DNA from: Brachybacterium sp. SGAir0954 | Lineage (GTDB): Bacteria > Actinomycetota > Actinomycetes > Actinomycetales > Dermabacteraceae | Assembly (NCBI RefSeq): GCF_005490785.1 | Contig: NZ_CP027295.1 | Coordinates: 744,001-808,000, forward strand | Length of the DNA: 64,000 nucleotides | Reading direction: 5' to 3' | Shown: positions 52,749 to 60,778 of the stretch, piece by piece | How positions within the stretch are numbered: position 1 is the stretch's first letter | How the letters are laid out: each line of letters starts with the position of its first letter | Notes under the pieces: model-generated | What the model was told of the DNA's origin: nothing | Databases searched by the model: none | What the model saw: only the letters and a program-made list of their open reading frames with translations | Made by a program: the position numbers and the translations under genes

Positions 52749-52808
52749 ACGGGACCTCTTCGTACGGGTCCCGGCTCTGAGGGGCCGACCCGTACGAAGA
52801 GGTCCCGT
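52749..52808. repeat. Perfect 22-bp inverted repeat (long hairpin)
   Basis: The arm 52749-52770 (starting ACGGGACCTCTTCGTACGGG) is an exact complement of 52787-52808, with a 16-nt loop; CGCGGG/CCCGCG continues the pairing outside a small bulge. It lies in a 292-bp gap after the MFS gene. No T-run; unlike the TGTCCGATTG repeats in sequence. Confidence 0.85.
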
Positions 52809-52937
52809 GGCCCGCGGGGCGGGGCGGGGCCGACGGGGCAGGGCCGACGGGGCCGACGAGGCCGACGGGGGCGAAGCGGGTCGCGGGGGGGGGTGGGGGG
52901 CGGCGGGCGCGCCCAGGGCGGTCCCGTGCGTCGGCCC

Positions 52938-52949
52938 TACGATGGGGGC
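52938..52949 (+). promoter_or_regulatory. -10 element TACGAT of a leaderless mini-ORF
   Basis: TACGAT at 52938-52943 is 6 nt before the ATG at 52950, as in other leaderless starts of this window. Confidence 0.4.
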
Positions 52950-52982
52950 ATGACCTCGAGCAGGCCGGGACACCCCGGGTGA
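52950..52982 (+). CDS. 10-residue mini-ORF coupled to the LssY-C gene
   Basis: ATG at 52950, peptide MTSSRPGHPG, TGA overlapping the next GTG as GTGA. Together with the TACGAT element it suggests a leaderless start whose ribosomes restart at 52979. It may be only a coupling device. Confidence 0.35.
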   Translation: MTSSRPGHPG

Positions 52983-54532
52983 CGCCGGCACGCCGCGCGC
53001 GCCTGTCGCCGCTCGAGCGCCCGGTCCCCGCGGAGCAGCCGGGGTACGACCACGATCGCGGGCACTCCCCGGTCGGCGGCCGTTTCGAGCTGTACGCGCT
53101 GCTGGACACCCTCTTCATCGTCGCGGGCCTCGTGGTCTCCGTGTGGCTCGCCGTGCTCTACCTGCTCGAGGGCATCTCGCTCACGCCGGCGCGGCTGCTG
53201 TACCTCGTGGGCTTCTGGGTGCTGCTCACGTACATCACCCTCCCGCGCCTGCACCAGGTGCTCACCTGGATGTACCTGCCGGACTACTTCTTCGGCCGCA
53301 CGCGCACCACCGAGGGGGTGCTCTCCGATCCCGTGAATGTCGCGCTCGACGGCCCGGAGGAGGACCTCCACGTCGCCATGCGGCGCGCGGGATGGGTGCT
53401 CGCGGAGGAGCGGACCGTCGGCTCCGCCTGGGACATGATCCGCTCGACGGTGCTGCGCCGCTCCTACCCGGCCGCGCCCGTCTCCGACCTCTACCTCATG
53501 GGCCGCCGCCATGACTTCACGTACCAGCAGGAGGTGGGCGGCACCACCACGAAGCGCCACCACGTGCGGTTCTGGAGGATGCCACCGGACTTCGTGCTGC
53601 CCGGCGGCTACCGCAGCGACTGGCTCGCCGCCGGCACCTACGACCGCGCCGTCGGCTTCTCCTTCTTCACCCTCCAGATCACGCACCGCATCGACGAGAA
53701 CATCGACGTCGAGCGCGACTACCTCATCGACACCCTGCGCTTCGCGGACCGCGACATCGAGGTCGAGGTCATCGAGGGGTTCTCCACCGCGTACCACTCG
53801 CGCAACGGGCAGGGTGACCGCTTCCGCACCGACGGCGACCTCCCGATCATCGACGTGGGCGGCGCGGCCGCCCGCTCCGACGGCGCGACCGCGATGATGC
53901 TGCCGCGGCACCGCCCCACCGGCACGACCGTCATGAAGGCCCGCGCCTACGCGGCGACGCAGAGCGCGCTCGCCGCCGCCCGCGCGAGGACCGGCGTGGG
54001 CCCCAAGGGCGCCGCCGCCGTGCGCCCCGGGGAGCTCGCCTCCCAGTGGCACGGCACGGTCGACGACATCCACGAGGCCGTCGCGGGCGCCGTGGACCAC
54101 CACCTCCCGCCGCCGACGGTGCTGTTCACCGCAGGTCTCGTGCTGCTGCAGGCCGTCCTCCTCGCCGTGCAGGGCGTGTCGATGCTCGCCGGCGCCGACC
54201 TCTCCCAGCGGTTCCCGGACGCGGAGGTCATGTTCCCCGAGCGCTCGACGCTGCTGCCCGTCGGGATCCTCGCCGCGGTCCAGCTCGTGCTGATGGTGGG
54301 GATCCTGCGCCGCAGCCGCTGGTCGCGCATCGTGCTCATGGGACTGTTCGCGGCGACCGCGATCACCCGGCTCGCCGTCTCCACGACGACGGCCGGGGAC
54401 GTCACCCACACGGCGCTCGCCGCGGCCGGCGCCTCGGTGCTGGGACTGCTCGCGATCTCCTCCGACGCCTCCCGCCTCTGGGTGCGCACCCAGCGCCTGC
54501 CCACGCGCGTGACCGGGGACACCGTGGGGTAA
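52979..54532 (+). CDS. LssY C-terminal domain-containing membrane protein
   Basis: 517 residues from GTG at 52979. Two N-terminal membrane helices (LYALLDTLFIVAGLVVSVWLAVLYLLEG, LLYLVGFWVLLTYITLP) are followed by the LssY-C domain at about 110-300 (DPVNVALDGPEEDLHVAMRRAGWVLAEERT, SDLYLMGRRHDFTYQQEVGGT, RHHVRFWR, IDENIDVERDYLIDTL) and then four more helices from about 375. Function unknown; LssY was named from a Legionella secretion locus, but the domain is widespread in actinobacteria with no defined role. Confidence 0.82.
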   Translation: MTPARRARLSPLERPVPAEQPGYDHDRGHSPVGGRFELYALLDTLFIVAGLVVSVWLAVLYLLEGISLTPARLLYLVGFWVLLTYITLPRLHQVLTWMYLPDYFFGRTRTTEGVLSDPVNVALDGPEEDLHVAMRRAGWVLAEERTVGSAWDMIRSTVLRRSYPAAPVSDLYLMGRRHDFTYQQEVGGTTTKRHHVRFWRMPPDFVLPGGYRSDWLAAGTYDRAVGFSFFTLQITHRIDENIDVERDYLIDTLRFADRDIEVEVIEGFSTAYHSRNGQGDRFRTDGDLPIIDVGGAAARSDGATAMMLPRHRPTGTTVMKARAYAATQSALAAARARTGVGPKGAAAVRPGELASQWHGTVDDIHEAVAGAVDHHLPPPTVLFTAGLVLLQAVLLAVQGVSMLAGADLSQRFPDAEVMFPERSTLLPVGILAAVQLVLMVGILRRSRWSRIVLMGLFAATAITRLAVSTTTAGDVTHTALAAAGASVLGLLAISSDASRLWVRTQRLPTRVTGDTVG

Positions 54533-54572
54533 AGTTCCCCCACCCTCTCCCCGAGCGGACGGAGCTTCCCCC

Positions 54573-56018
54573 ATGAGCGCATCCCCGCGCCCGGCGCCCC
54601 CCACCGAGGGCGCGAGCGACCAGCCGGAGCTGAAGAAGGCGATCACGCCCAAGCTCCTGCTGCTGTTCATCGTCGGTGACATCCTCGGCACCGGCGTCTA
54701 CTCCCTGACCGGAAAGGTCGCCGGCGAGGTCGGCGGCGCCGGCTGGCTGCCCATCATCATCGCCTTCGCCGTCGCGATGGTCTCCGCCCTCTCCTACGTG
54801 GAGATGGTGACCAAGTACCCGCAGGCCGCCGGTGCCGCGCTGTACGTGCACAAGGCCTTCGGCATCCACTTCCTCACCTTCATGGTGACCTTCGCCGTCC
54901 TCTCCTCCGGCATCACGTCGGCCTCCAACAGCGCGATCTTCCTCGCGGAGAACGTGCTGAAGGCCTTCGGCCTCGAGGAGAGCCTCGGTGACGCGGCCGC
55001 GCCGCTCACCACCGGCATCGCCCTGGCGTTCCTCGTGATCGTCGCGCTCGTGAACCTGCGCGGCGTCGCCGAGTCCGTGAAGGCGAACGTGGTGCTCACC
55101 GCCATCGAGATGACGGGCCTCGCGCTCGTCATCGTCGTCGGCTTCTTCACCGTCGCCCGCGGCCAGGCCGACTTCTCCCGCGTCATCCTCTTCGAGACGC
55201 AGGACGAGAAGGGCATGTTCATGGCGGTCATCGGCGCCACCGCCCTCGCCTTCTTCTCCATGGTGGGCTTCGAGGACTCGGTCAACATGGCCGAGGAGAC
55301 CGTGGACCCCGTGAAGAACTTCCCCCGGGCCCTCATCACGGGCCTGTCGATCACCGGCGTGATCTACGTGCTCATCTCGATCCTCGCGGTCGCGGTGGTG
55401 CCGATCGGCCGCCTCACCGAGTCGACGACCCCGCTGCTCGAGGTCGTGAAGGTGGGCGCCCCCGGCATCCCGATCGACACGATCTTCGCGTTCATCTCGA
55501 TCTTCGCGGTCGCGAACACGGTGCTCATCAACATGATGATGGCCTCCCGCCTGCTCTACGGCATGTCCAAGCAGGGCGTGCTGCCGGGCTTCCTGCGCGG
55601 GGTCCTCGCGAGCCGCCGCACCCCGTGGGCCGGCATCGTCTTCTCGACGGTGCTCGCCTTCGCCCTCGTGCTCTCGGTGCGCTACGTGCTCGCGGAGGAC
55701 ACGATCGCCGCCCTCGGCGGGACCACCGCGCTGCTGCTGCTGGCCGTGTTCGGCCTCGTGAACGTCTCGGTGCTCGTGCTGCGCAAGGACAAGGTCGAGA
55801 ACCGTCACTTCCGCACCCCCACGGTGCTGCCGTGGATCGGCGCGGCGACCTCCTTCGCCCTGGTCACGCCGCTCGCGCAGCCCGCGCAGAACTACGTCAT
55901 CGCGGGCGGCCTGCTGGCCGTGGGTCTCGTGCTCTACATCGCCACCTGGATCTACAACAGTGCGATCAAGGCGCGGCGCACCCGCTTCCACCACCCCGAC
56001 GACATCGGTCGCGACTGA
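54573..56018 (+). CDS. APC family amino acid permease
   Basis: 481 residues, twelve membrane helices. The APC opening is clear: ITPKLLLLFIVGDILGTGVYSLTGKVAGEVGGAGWLPIIIAFAVAMVSALSYVEMVTKYPQAAGAALYV. VGFEDSVNMAEETVDPVKNFPRAL is the conserved motif of helix 6. It probably takes up an amino acid or amine with protons. The universal stress protein gene follows 37 bp on, so both are likely co-transcribed, a common pairing for APC permeases. Confidence 0.9.
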   Translation: MSASPRPAPPTEGASDQPELKKAITPKLLLLFIVGDILGTGVYSLTGKVAGEVGGAGWLPIIIAFAVAMVSALSYVEMVTKYPQAAGAALYVHKAFGIHFLTFMVTFAVLSSGITSASNSAIFLAENVLKAFGLEESLGDAAAPLTTGIALAFLVIVALVNLRGVAESVKANVVLTAIEMTGLALVIVVGFFTVARGQADFSRVILFETQDEKGMFMAVIGATALAFFSMVGFEDSVNMAEETVDPVKNFPRALITGLSITGVIYVLISILAVAVVPIGRLTESTTPLLEVVKVGAPGIPIDTIFAFISIFAVANTVLINMMMASRLLYGMSKQGVLPGFLRGVLASRRTPWAGIVFSTVLAFALVLSVRYVLAEDTIAALGGTTALLLLAVFGLVNVSVLVLRKDKVENRHFRTPTVLPWIGAATSFALVTPLAQPAQNYVIAGGLLAVGLVLYIATWIYNSAIKARRTRFHHPDDIGRD

Positions 56019-56055
56019 CACCCGTCCCGTCCCTCCTCCATCACCGGGAGCTGCC

Positions 56056-56493
56056 ATGTCCTCCACCCCCACCTCGTCGACCCCGACGATCCTGCTCGCC
56101 TACGTCCCCAGCGCCACGAGCGAGGCGGCGCTCGACTTCGCCGTCGAGGAGGCGGAGCGTCGCGGCGCCCGCCTGCTCGTGCTGGCCTCCGAGGCCGGCG
56201 CGGATCCCCGCAAGGGCCGCGCAGTGACCGATCCCCGTCCGCTCCCGGAGCGGCTCGCGGAGACCGGTCTCGAGGTCGAGATCCAGACCGTCGCGCGTCG
56301 TGACGACCCGGCGGACGACATCCTCGATGCGATCGAGGCGACCCGCCCGGACCTCGTGGTGCTCGGCATCCGCCGCCGCACCCCGATCGGGAAGATCCTG
56401 CTGGGCTCGACCTCGCAGCGCGTGGTCATGGAGTCCACGTCGCCGGTGGTGCTCGTGAAGCCCGAGGGCTTCGTCGCGCCCCGCCGCCCCTGA
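56056..56493 (+). CDS. Universal stress protein (UspA family)
   Basis: 145 residues from ATG at 56056 after ACCGGGAGCTGCC. The ATP-binding pattern is LVVLGIRRRTPIGKILLGSTSQRVVMESTSPVVLVKP (G-2x-G-9x-G-S/T). It may bind ATP and modulate the permease encoded just upstream. It is single-domain and cytoplasmic. Confidence 0.9.
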   Translation: MSSTPTSSTPTILLAYVPSATSEAALDFAVEEAERRGARLLVLASEAGADPRKGRAVTDPRPLPERLAETGLEVEIQTVARRDDPADDILDAIEATRPDLVVLGIRRRTPIGKILLGSTSQRVVMESTSPVVLVKPEGFVAPRRP

Positions 56494-56693
56494 GCGGGCC
56501 GCGTCACCGCAGCCTCGAGGCCCCGTCGGCACGTGCCGGCGGGGCCTCGCCGTGCCCGGAAGGGGCAGTCGGGGGCGAGTGTTCACCTCGCTGTCGCCTT
56601 CCCGTGCTCTGCCCCTCACTTTGCTGACGGAGAGTCACGACGGCCCGCCGCCCCGTGCCGGCGGGAACCCTCCCCGACAGCGAAGGAACCCCC

Positions 56694-59273
56694 GTGGCCC
56701 TCATCGACCTCCCCCTGCTCATGAAGGATCACGTGCGGGGCAAGCGCTCCGCCGTGACCTGCGCCCTGAAGTGCGGCAACGCCTGCACCAAGGAGACCTG
56801 CAACTCCTCGCACAACGACTACTTCCGCGATGTGGTCTCCGGCGTCCTGAGCCGCCGCCTGCTCCTGGGCGGCACCGCCGCCGGCGCCCTCGCGATCGGC
56901 GTCGCCGGCACGACCGGGGGCCTCGGCGGCATGGCCCCCGCGGCCGCCGCGCCGAAGGGCAGCAAGCTCGACTTCGAGGCGATCGCGCCCGTAGACTACA
57001 CGCAGGACAGCTTCGTCGTGCCCGAGGGCTTCTCCTGGCACCCGGTCATCTCCTGGGGCGCGAAGCTGTGGTCCGACGCCCCCGACTTCGACTGGAACGC
57101 GCAGTCGGGCGAGGCGCAGGCCCGCCAGTTCGGCTACAACAACGACTACACCGAGATCCAGGAGATCCCGGGCAGCAACGGCAAGCGCGCCCTCATGTTC
57201 GTGAACCACGAGTACACGAACGAGAACATCATGTTCCCGGACTCCACCGACGCGAAGACCCTCGCCGAGGTCACGATGGCCGCGCACGGCCTCACCGTCG
57301 TCGAGCTTAAGCGCGACTCCCGCACCGCGCCCTACGCCCCGGTCGTGGACAGCGAGTACAACCGCCGCTTCCTCTCCGACACCGAGTACGACTTCACCGG
57401 TCCCGCCGTCGGCTCCGACCTGCTGAAGACCTCCCAGTTCCCCAAGGGCCGCCACACCGAGGGCACCTTCGGCAACTGCTCGGGCGGCCTCACCCCCTGG
57501 GGCACACTGCTCTCCGGCGAGGAGAACTTCAACGGCTACTTCCGCACCGCCGGCACCTCCGCCGAGGACAAGCGCTACGGCCTCGGCGAGAACGACCTCG
57601 CCCGCGGCTGGCAGGAGATCGACCCTCGCTTCGACGCGACCACCGAGGGTCTCGAGAACTCCGTGAACCACTTCGGCTGGATCGTCGAGGTCGACCCGTG
57701 GGACCCGAGCTCCACCCCGCGCAAGCACACGTCGCTGGGCCGCTTCAAGCACGAGGGCGCGAACGTCATCGTCGCGGAGAACGGCAAGGTCGTCGCCTAC
57801 TCCGGTGACGACGAGCGCTTCGACTACCTCTACAAGTTCGTCTCGGAGGGCTACTACGAGGAGGGGAACAAGAAGCACAACATGACCCTCCTGGAGAGCG
57901 GCGACCTCTACGTCGCGAAGTTCTCCGGCAACTCCCCGGCCTCCGAGATCGACGGCACCGGCGACCTCCCCTCCGACGGCGCCTTCGACGGCTCCGGCGA
58001 GTGGCTGCCGCTCGTCGTCGCCGGCGACTCCAAGGTCGAGGGCATGAGCGTCGAGGAGGTGCTCGTCCACACCCGCCTCGCCGCGGACAAGGTCGGCCCT
58101 ACCAAGATGGACCGCTGCGAGGACGTCGAGCCCTCGCTCAGCTCGCGCCGCGTCTACGTGGCCTGCACGAACAACTCCAACCGCGGCACGGACGGCAAGG
58201 CCGGCCCGGACGAGGCGAACCCCCGCACCGAGAACCGCGACGGCCACGTCGTCGAGATCGACGAGAAGGGCGACCAGACCTCGACGACCTTCGCGTGGAA
58301 CCTGCTGCTCGTCTGCGGCGACCCGGAGACCGACCAGGGCACCTACTTCGGCGGCTACCCGGCGGAGAAGGTCTCCCCGATCTCCTGCCCGGACAACCTC
58401 GCCTTCGACTCCGTCGGCAACCTGTGGATCTCCACCGACGGCGCCCCCGACGGCATCGGCTACAACGACGGACTGTTCCGCGTGACCCTCGAGGGTGACG
58501 AGCGCGGCCGCGTCGAGCAGTTCGCCTCCATGCCCGCCCAGGCGGAGACCTGCGGCCCGATCGTGCGCGACAAGGACCGCACCGCCTTCGTCTCCGTGCA
58601 GCACCCGGGCGAGGACGGCACCTTCGACGAGCCCACCTCGATGTTCCCCGAGTACGACGGCGGCACCGGCCCCAAGCCCACCGTGGTCCAGATCCTCCCG
58701 ACCACCTCCACGAGCCCCTTCACGGACGTCAAGCCAGGCCAGGAGCACTACGAGGCGATCGTGTGGGCGTGGGACAACCAGATCGCCAAGGGCTTCCCGG
58801 ACGGCACCTTCCGCCCGACGACCCCTGTGAACCGCGACGCGATGGCCGCCTTCCTGCACCGCCTCGCGGGCGCCCCGAAGGTCACGCCGCCGCGCTCGGA
58901 GCCCTTCACGGACGTGAAGAAGGGCCAGGAGCACTACGACGCGATCATCTGGGCCTTCCAGAACGGCATCGCCGAGGGCTGGGGCGACGGGACCTTCCGT
59001 CCCACGCAGTCGATCACCCGTGACGCGATGGCCGCCTTCGTCTACCGCTACGCCGGCTCGCCCGACGTCGCCGCGCCCTCGAAGGCGCCGTTCACCGACG
59101 TGAAGCCGAGCCGGAAGTTCGCCAAGGAGATCGCCTGGCTCAAGGACCAGGGCATCTCCACCGGCTGGTCCGACGGCACCTTCCGCCCGTCGAACCCGAT
59201 GAACCGCGACGCGACCGCGGCGTTCCTCTACCGGATGCGCCAGGAGAAGCAGATCGCCTTCAAGGCGGGCTGA
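56694..59273 (+). CDS. phoX: PhoX-family alkaline phosphatase with three C-terminal SLH domains
   Basis: 859 residues from GTG at 56694 with GAAGGAACC upstream. N-terminal Cys motif CALKCGNACTKETC, then a Tat signal LSRRLLLGGTAAGALAIGV (RR at 54-55). The PhoX body (DUF839) spans about 100-660 with FVNHEYTNENIMFP, GNCSGGLTPWGTLLSGEENFNGYF and PDNLAFDSVGNLWISTDG, which bind the Fe/Ca cofactor. Three SLH domains follow (about 675-859, each with FTDVK and FxDGTFRP), which would tether the enzyme to the wall. It releases phosphate from organic esters outside the cell. Gene is single, no Pho box seen. Confidence 0.9.
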   Translation: MALIDLPLLMKDHVRGKRSAVTCALKCGNACTKETCNSSHNDYFRDVVSGVLSRRLLLGGTAAGALAIGVAGTTGGLGGMAPAAAAPKGSKLDFEAIAPVDYTQDSFVVPEGFSWHPVISWGAKLWSDAPDFDWNAQSGEAQARQFGYNNDYTEIQEIPGSNGKRALMFVNHEYTNENIMFPDSTDAKTLAEVTMAAHGLTVVELKRDSRTAPYAPVVDSEYNRRFLSDTEYDFTGPAVGSDLLKTSQFPKGRHTEGTFGNCSGGLTPWGTLLSGEENFNGYFRTAGTSAEDKRYGLGENDLARGWQEIDPRFDATTEGLENSVNHFGWIVEVDPWDPSSTPRKHTSLGRFKHEGANVIVAENGKVVAYSGDDERFDYLYKFVSEGYYEEGNKKHNMTLLESGDLYVAKFSGNSPASEIDGTGDLPSDGAFDGSGEWLPLVVAGDSKVEGMSVEEVLVHTRLAADKVGPTKMDRCEDVEPSLSSRRVYVACTNNSNRGTDGKAGPDEANPRTENRDGHVVEIDEKGDQTSTTFAWNLLLVCGDPETDQGTYFGGYPAEKVSPISCPDNLAFDSVGNLWISTDGAPDGIGYNDGLFRVTLEGDERGRVEQFASMPAQAETCGPIVRDKDRTAFVSVQHPGEDGTFDEPTSMFPEYDGGTGPKPTVVQILPTTSTSPFTDVKPGQEHYEAIVWAWDNQIAKGFPDGTFRPTTPVNRDAMAAFLHRLAGAPKVTPPRSEPFTDVKKGQEHYDAIIWAFQNGIAEGWGDGTFRPTQSITRDAMAAFVYRYAGSPDVAAPSKAPFTDVKPSRKFAKEIAWLKDQGISTGWSDGTFRPSNPMNRDATAAFLYRMRQEKQIAFKAG

Positions 59274-59293
59274 CCCGGCCGCCGCCGAGCAGC

Positions 59294-59329
59294 GGGGCCC
59301 CGTGACGCGAGCCTGCGTCACGGGGCCCC
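59294..59329. terminator. 15-bp stem-loop between phoX and nhaA
   Basis: GGGGCCCCGTGACGC at 59294-59308 pairs exactly with 59315-59329; the loop is GAGCCT. It sits between convergent genes and probably serves both. Confidence 0.65.
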
Positions 59330-59335
59330 GTGCGT

Positions 59336-60742
59336 TCAGCGGGCGCCGCCGCCCGGGGGCGTCCCGTCGGCCGCGGGGCCGGGGCCTGCCGCCGGCTCGG
59401 GGGCGAAGACGTCGGGCACGCCGTCGGCGTCCGCGTCGACCGCCTCCCGCTCCGCGATCCGCCGGTAGCGGCGATTGCGGGGCAGCAGCACCGCCGCACC
59501 GACGACGGCCGCGAGCACCGAGGCGGTGAGCACACCGACCTTCGCCGCCGCGTGCAGGGGATCGGAGGGGTCGAAGCTCAGCTCCGTCACCAGCAGCGAC
59601 ACGGTGAAGCCGATCCCGGCGACGCCCGCCATCCCCACGAGATCCACCCAGCGGATGTCCGGGTCCAGGTGCGCGCCGCGCAGGCGCGTCACGAGGAAGG
59701 TGGAGCCGACGATCCCGAGGATCTTCCCGGCGACGAGGCCCACGACGATGCCGATCGCGACGGGGCTCGACCATGCGTCGAGCAGGCCGCTCACCCCGCC
59801 CACGGCGACGCCCGCGCTGAAGAACGCGAAGACCGGCACGGCGATGCCCGTGGAGAGCGGGCGGAAGCGGTGCTCGAAGGTCTGCGCGAGGGAGTAGCGC
59901 GCCCCGTACCGGGAGCGGGAGCGCACCGGGATCATGAAGGCGAGCACCACGCCCGCGATGGTCGCGTGCACACCCGAGTTCAGGAACAGCGCCCAGGTGA
60001 TCGCCCCGAGCGGCAGCAGCACGAGCCAGGCCGCGCCGTAGTGCTTCTTGAACAGCCACTCCGCCCGGTGCGCGACGAGCGCGTACAGGGCGATCGGGAT
60101 GAGGGCGAGAGCGAGGTAGCCCAGGCGCAGATCCGCCGTGTAGAAGACGGCGATGATGATGATCGCGATGAGGTCGTCGACGATCGCGAGGGTGAGCAGG
60201 AAGGTGCGCAGCGCGGTGGGCAGGTGCGAGCCGAGCAGGGCGAGCACCGCGAGCGCGAAGGCGATGTCCGTCGCGGCGGGGATCGCCCAGCCCTGCAGTG
60301 CGCCGGGAGGCCCGGCGGCGGTGATCGCGACGAAGAGCAGCGCCGGCACGGCGACGCCGCCCGCGGCGGCGACCATCGGCACGAGCGCCTTGCCGGGGGA
60401 GCGGAGGTCGCCGGTCAGGAACTCCATCTTCAGCTCGAGGCCCGCGAGGAAGAAGAAGATCGCGAGCAGGCCGTCGGCCGCCCAGTGGCCGAGGGTGAGG
60501 CGCAGGTGGAAGTCCCCGATGTCGACGCCGACGTGCTGGTCGCGCAGGGCTTCGTAGGCGCCGGAGGCGGGGGAGTTGGCGAGGATCAGGGCGAGCACGG
60601 TCGCCGCGAGCAGCACGAGGCCGCCCGTCGTCTCGCGGGTGAGGATCTGCTCGATGCGCAGGTACTCGCGGTAGGTGCCGCGCTCGAGGATGCGCTCCGA
60701 GCGGCGGGCGGGGGTGGTCGAGGGGGAGGGGTGGTCGTTCAT
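59336..60742 (-). CDS. nhaA: Na+/H+ antiporter NhaA
   Basis: 468 residues. Conserved regions of NhaA are present: FFFLAGLELKMEFLTGDLRSP, PAATDIAFALAVLALLG and LAIVDDLIAIIIIA, the paired Asp that carries Na+ and protons, and the Gly-rich GMAGVAGIGFTVSLLVTELSF near the end. The C-terminus has a soluble Asp/Pro-rich tail (DADADGVPDVFAPEPAAG) not needed for transport. It exports Na+ at alkaline pH. A second antiporter gene lies 36 bp upstream on the same strand. Confidence 0.93.
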   Translation of the reverse strand: MNDHPSPSTTPARRSERILERGTYREYLRIEQILTRETTGGLVLLAATVLALILANSPASGAYEALRDQHVGVDIGDFHLRLTLGHWAADGLLAIFFFLAGLELKMEFLTGDLRSPGKALVPMVAAAGGVAVPALLFVAITAAGPPGALQGWAIPAATDIAFALAVLALLGSHLPTALRTFLLTLAIVDDLIAIIIIAVFYTADLRLGYLALALIPIALYALVAHRAEWLFKKHYGAAWLVLLPLGAITWALFLNSGVHATIAGVVLAFMIPVRSRSRYGARYSLAQTFEHRFRPLSTGIAVPVFAFFSAGVAVGGVSGLLDAWSSPVAIGIVVGLVAGKILGIVGSTFLVTRLRGAHLDPDIRWVDLVGMAGVAGIGFTVSLLVTELSFDPSDPLHAAAKVGVLTASVLAAVVGAAVLLPRNRRYRRIAEREAVDADADGVPDVFAPEPAAGPGPAADGTPPGGGAR

Positions 60743-60778
60743 CCGGGCTCCTGGTGCAGGGTCGGGGTGGACGGTCGG

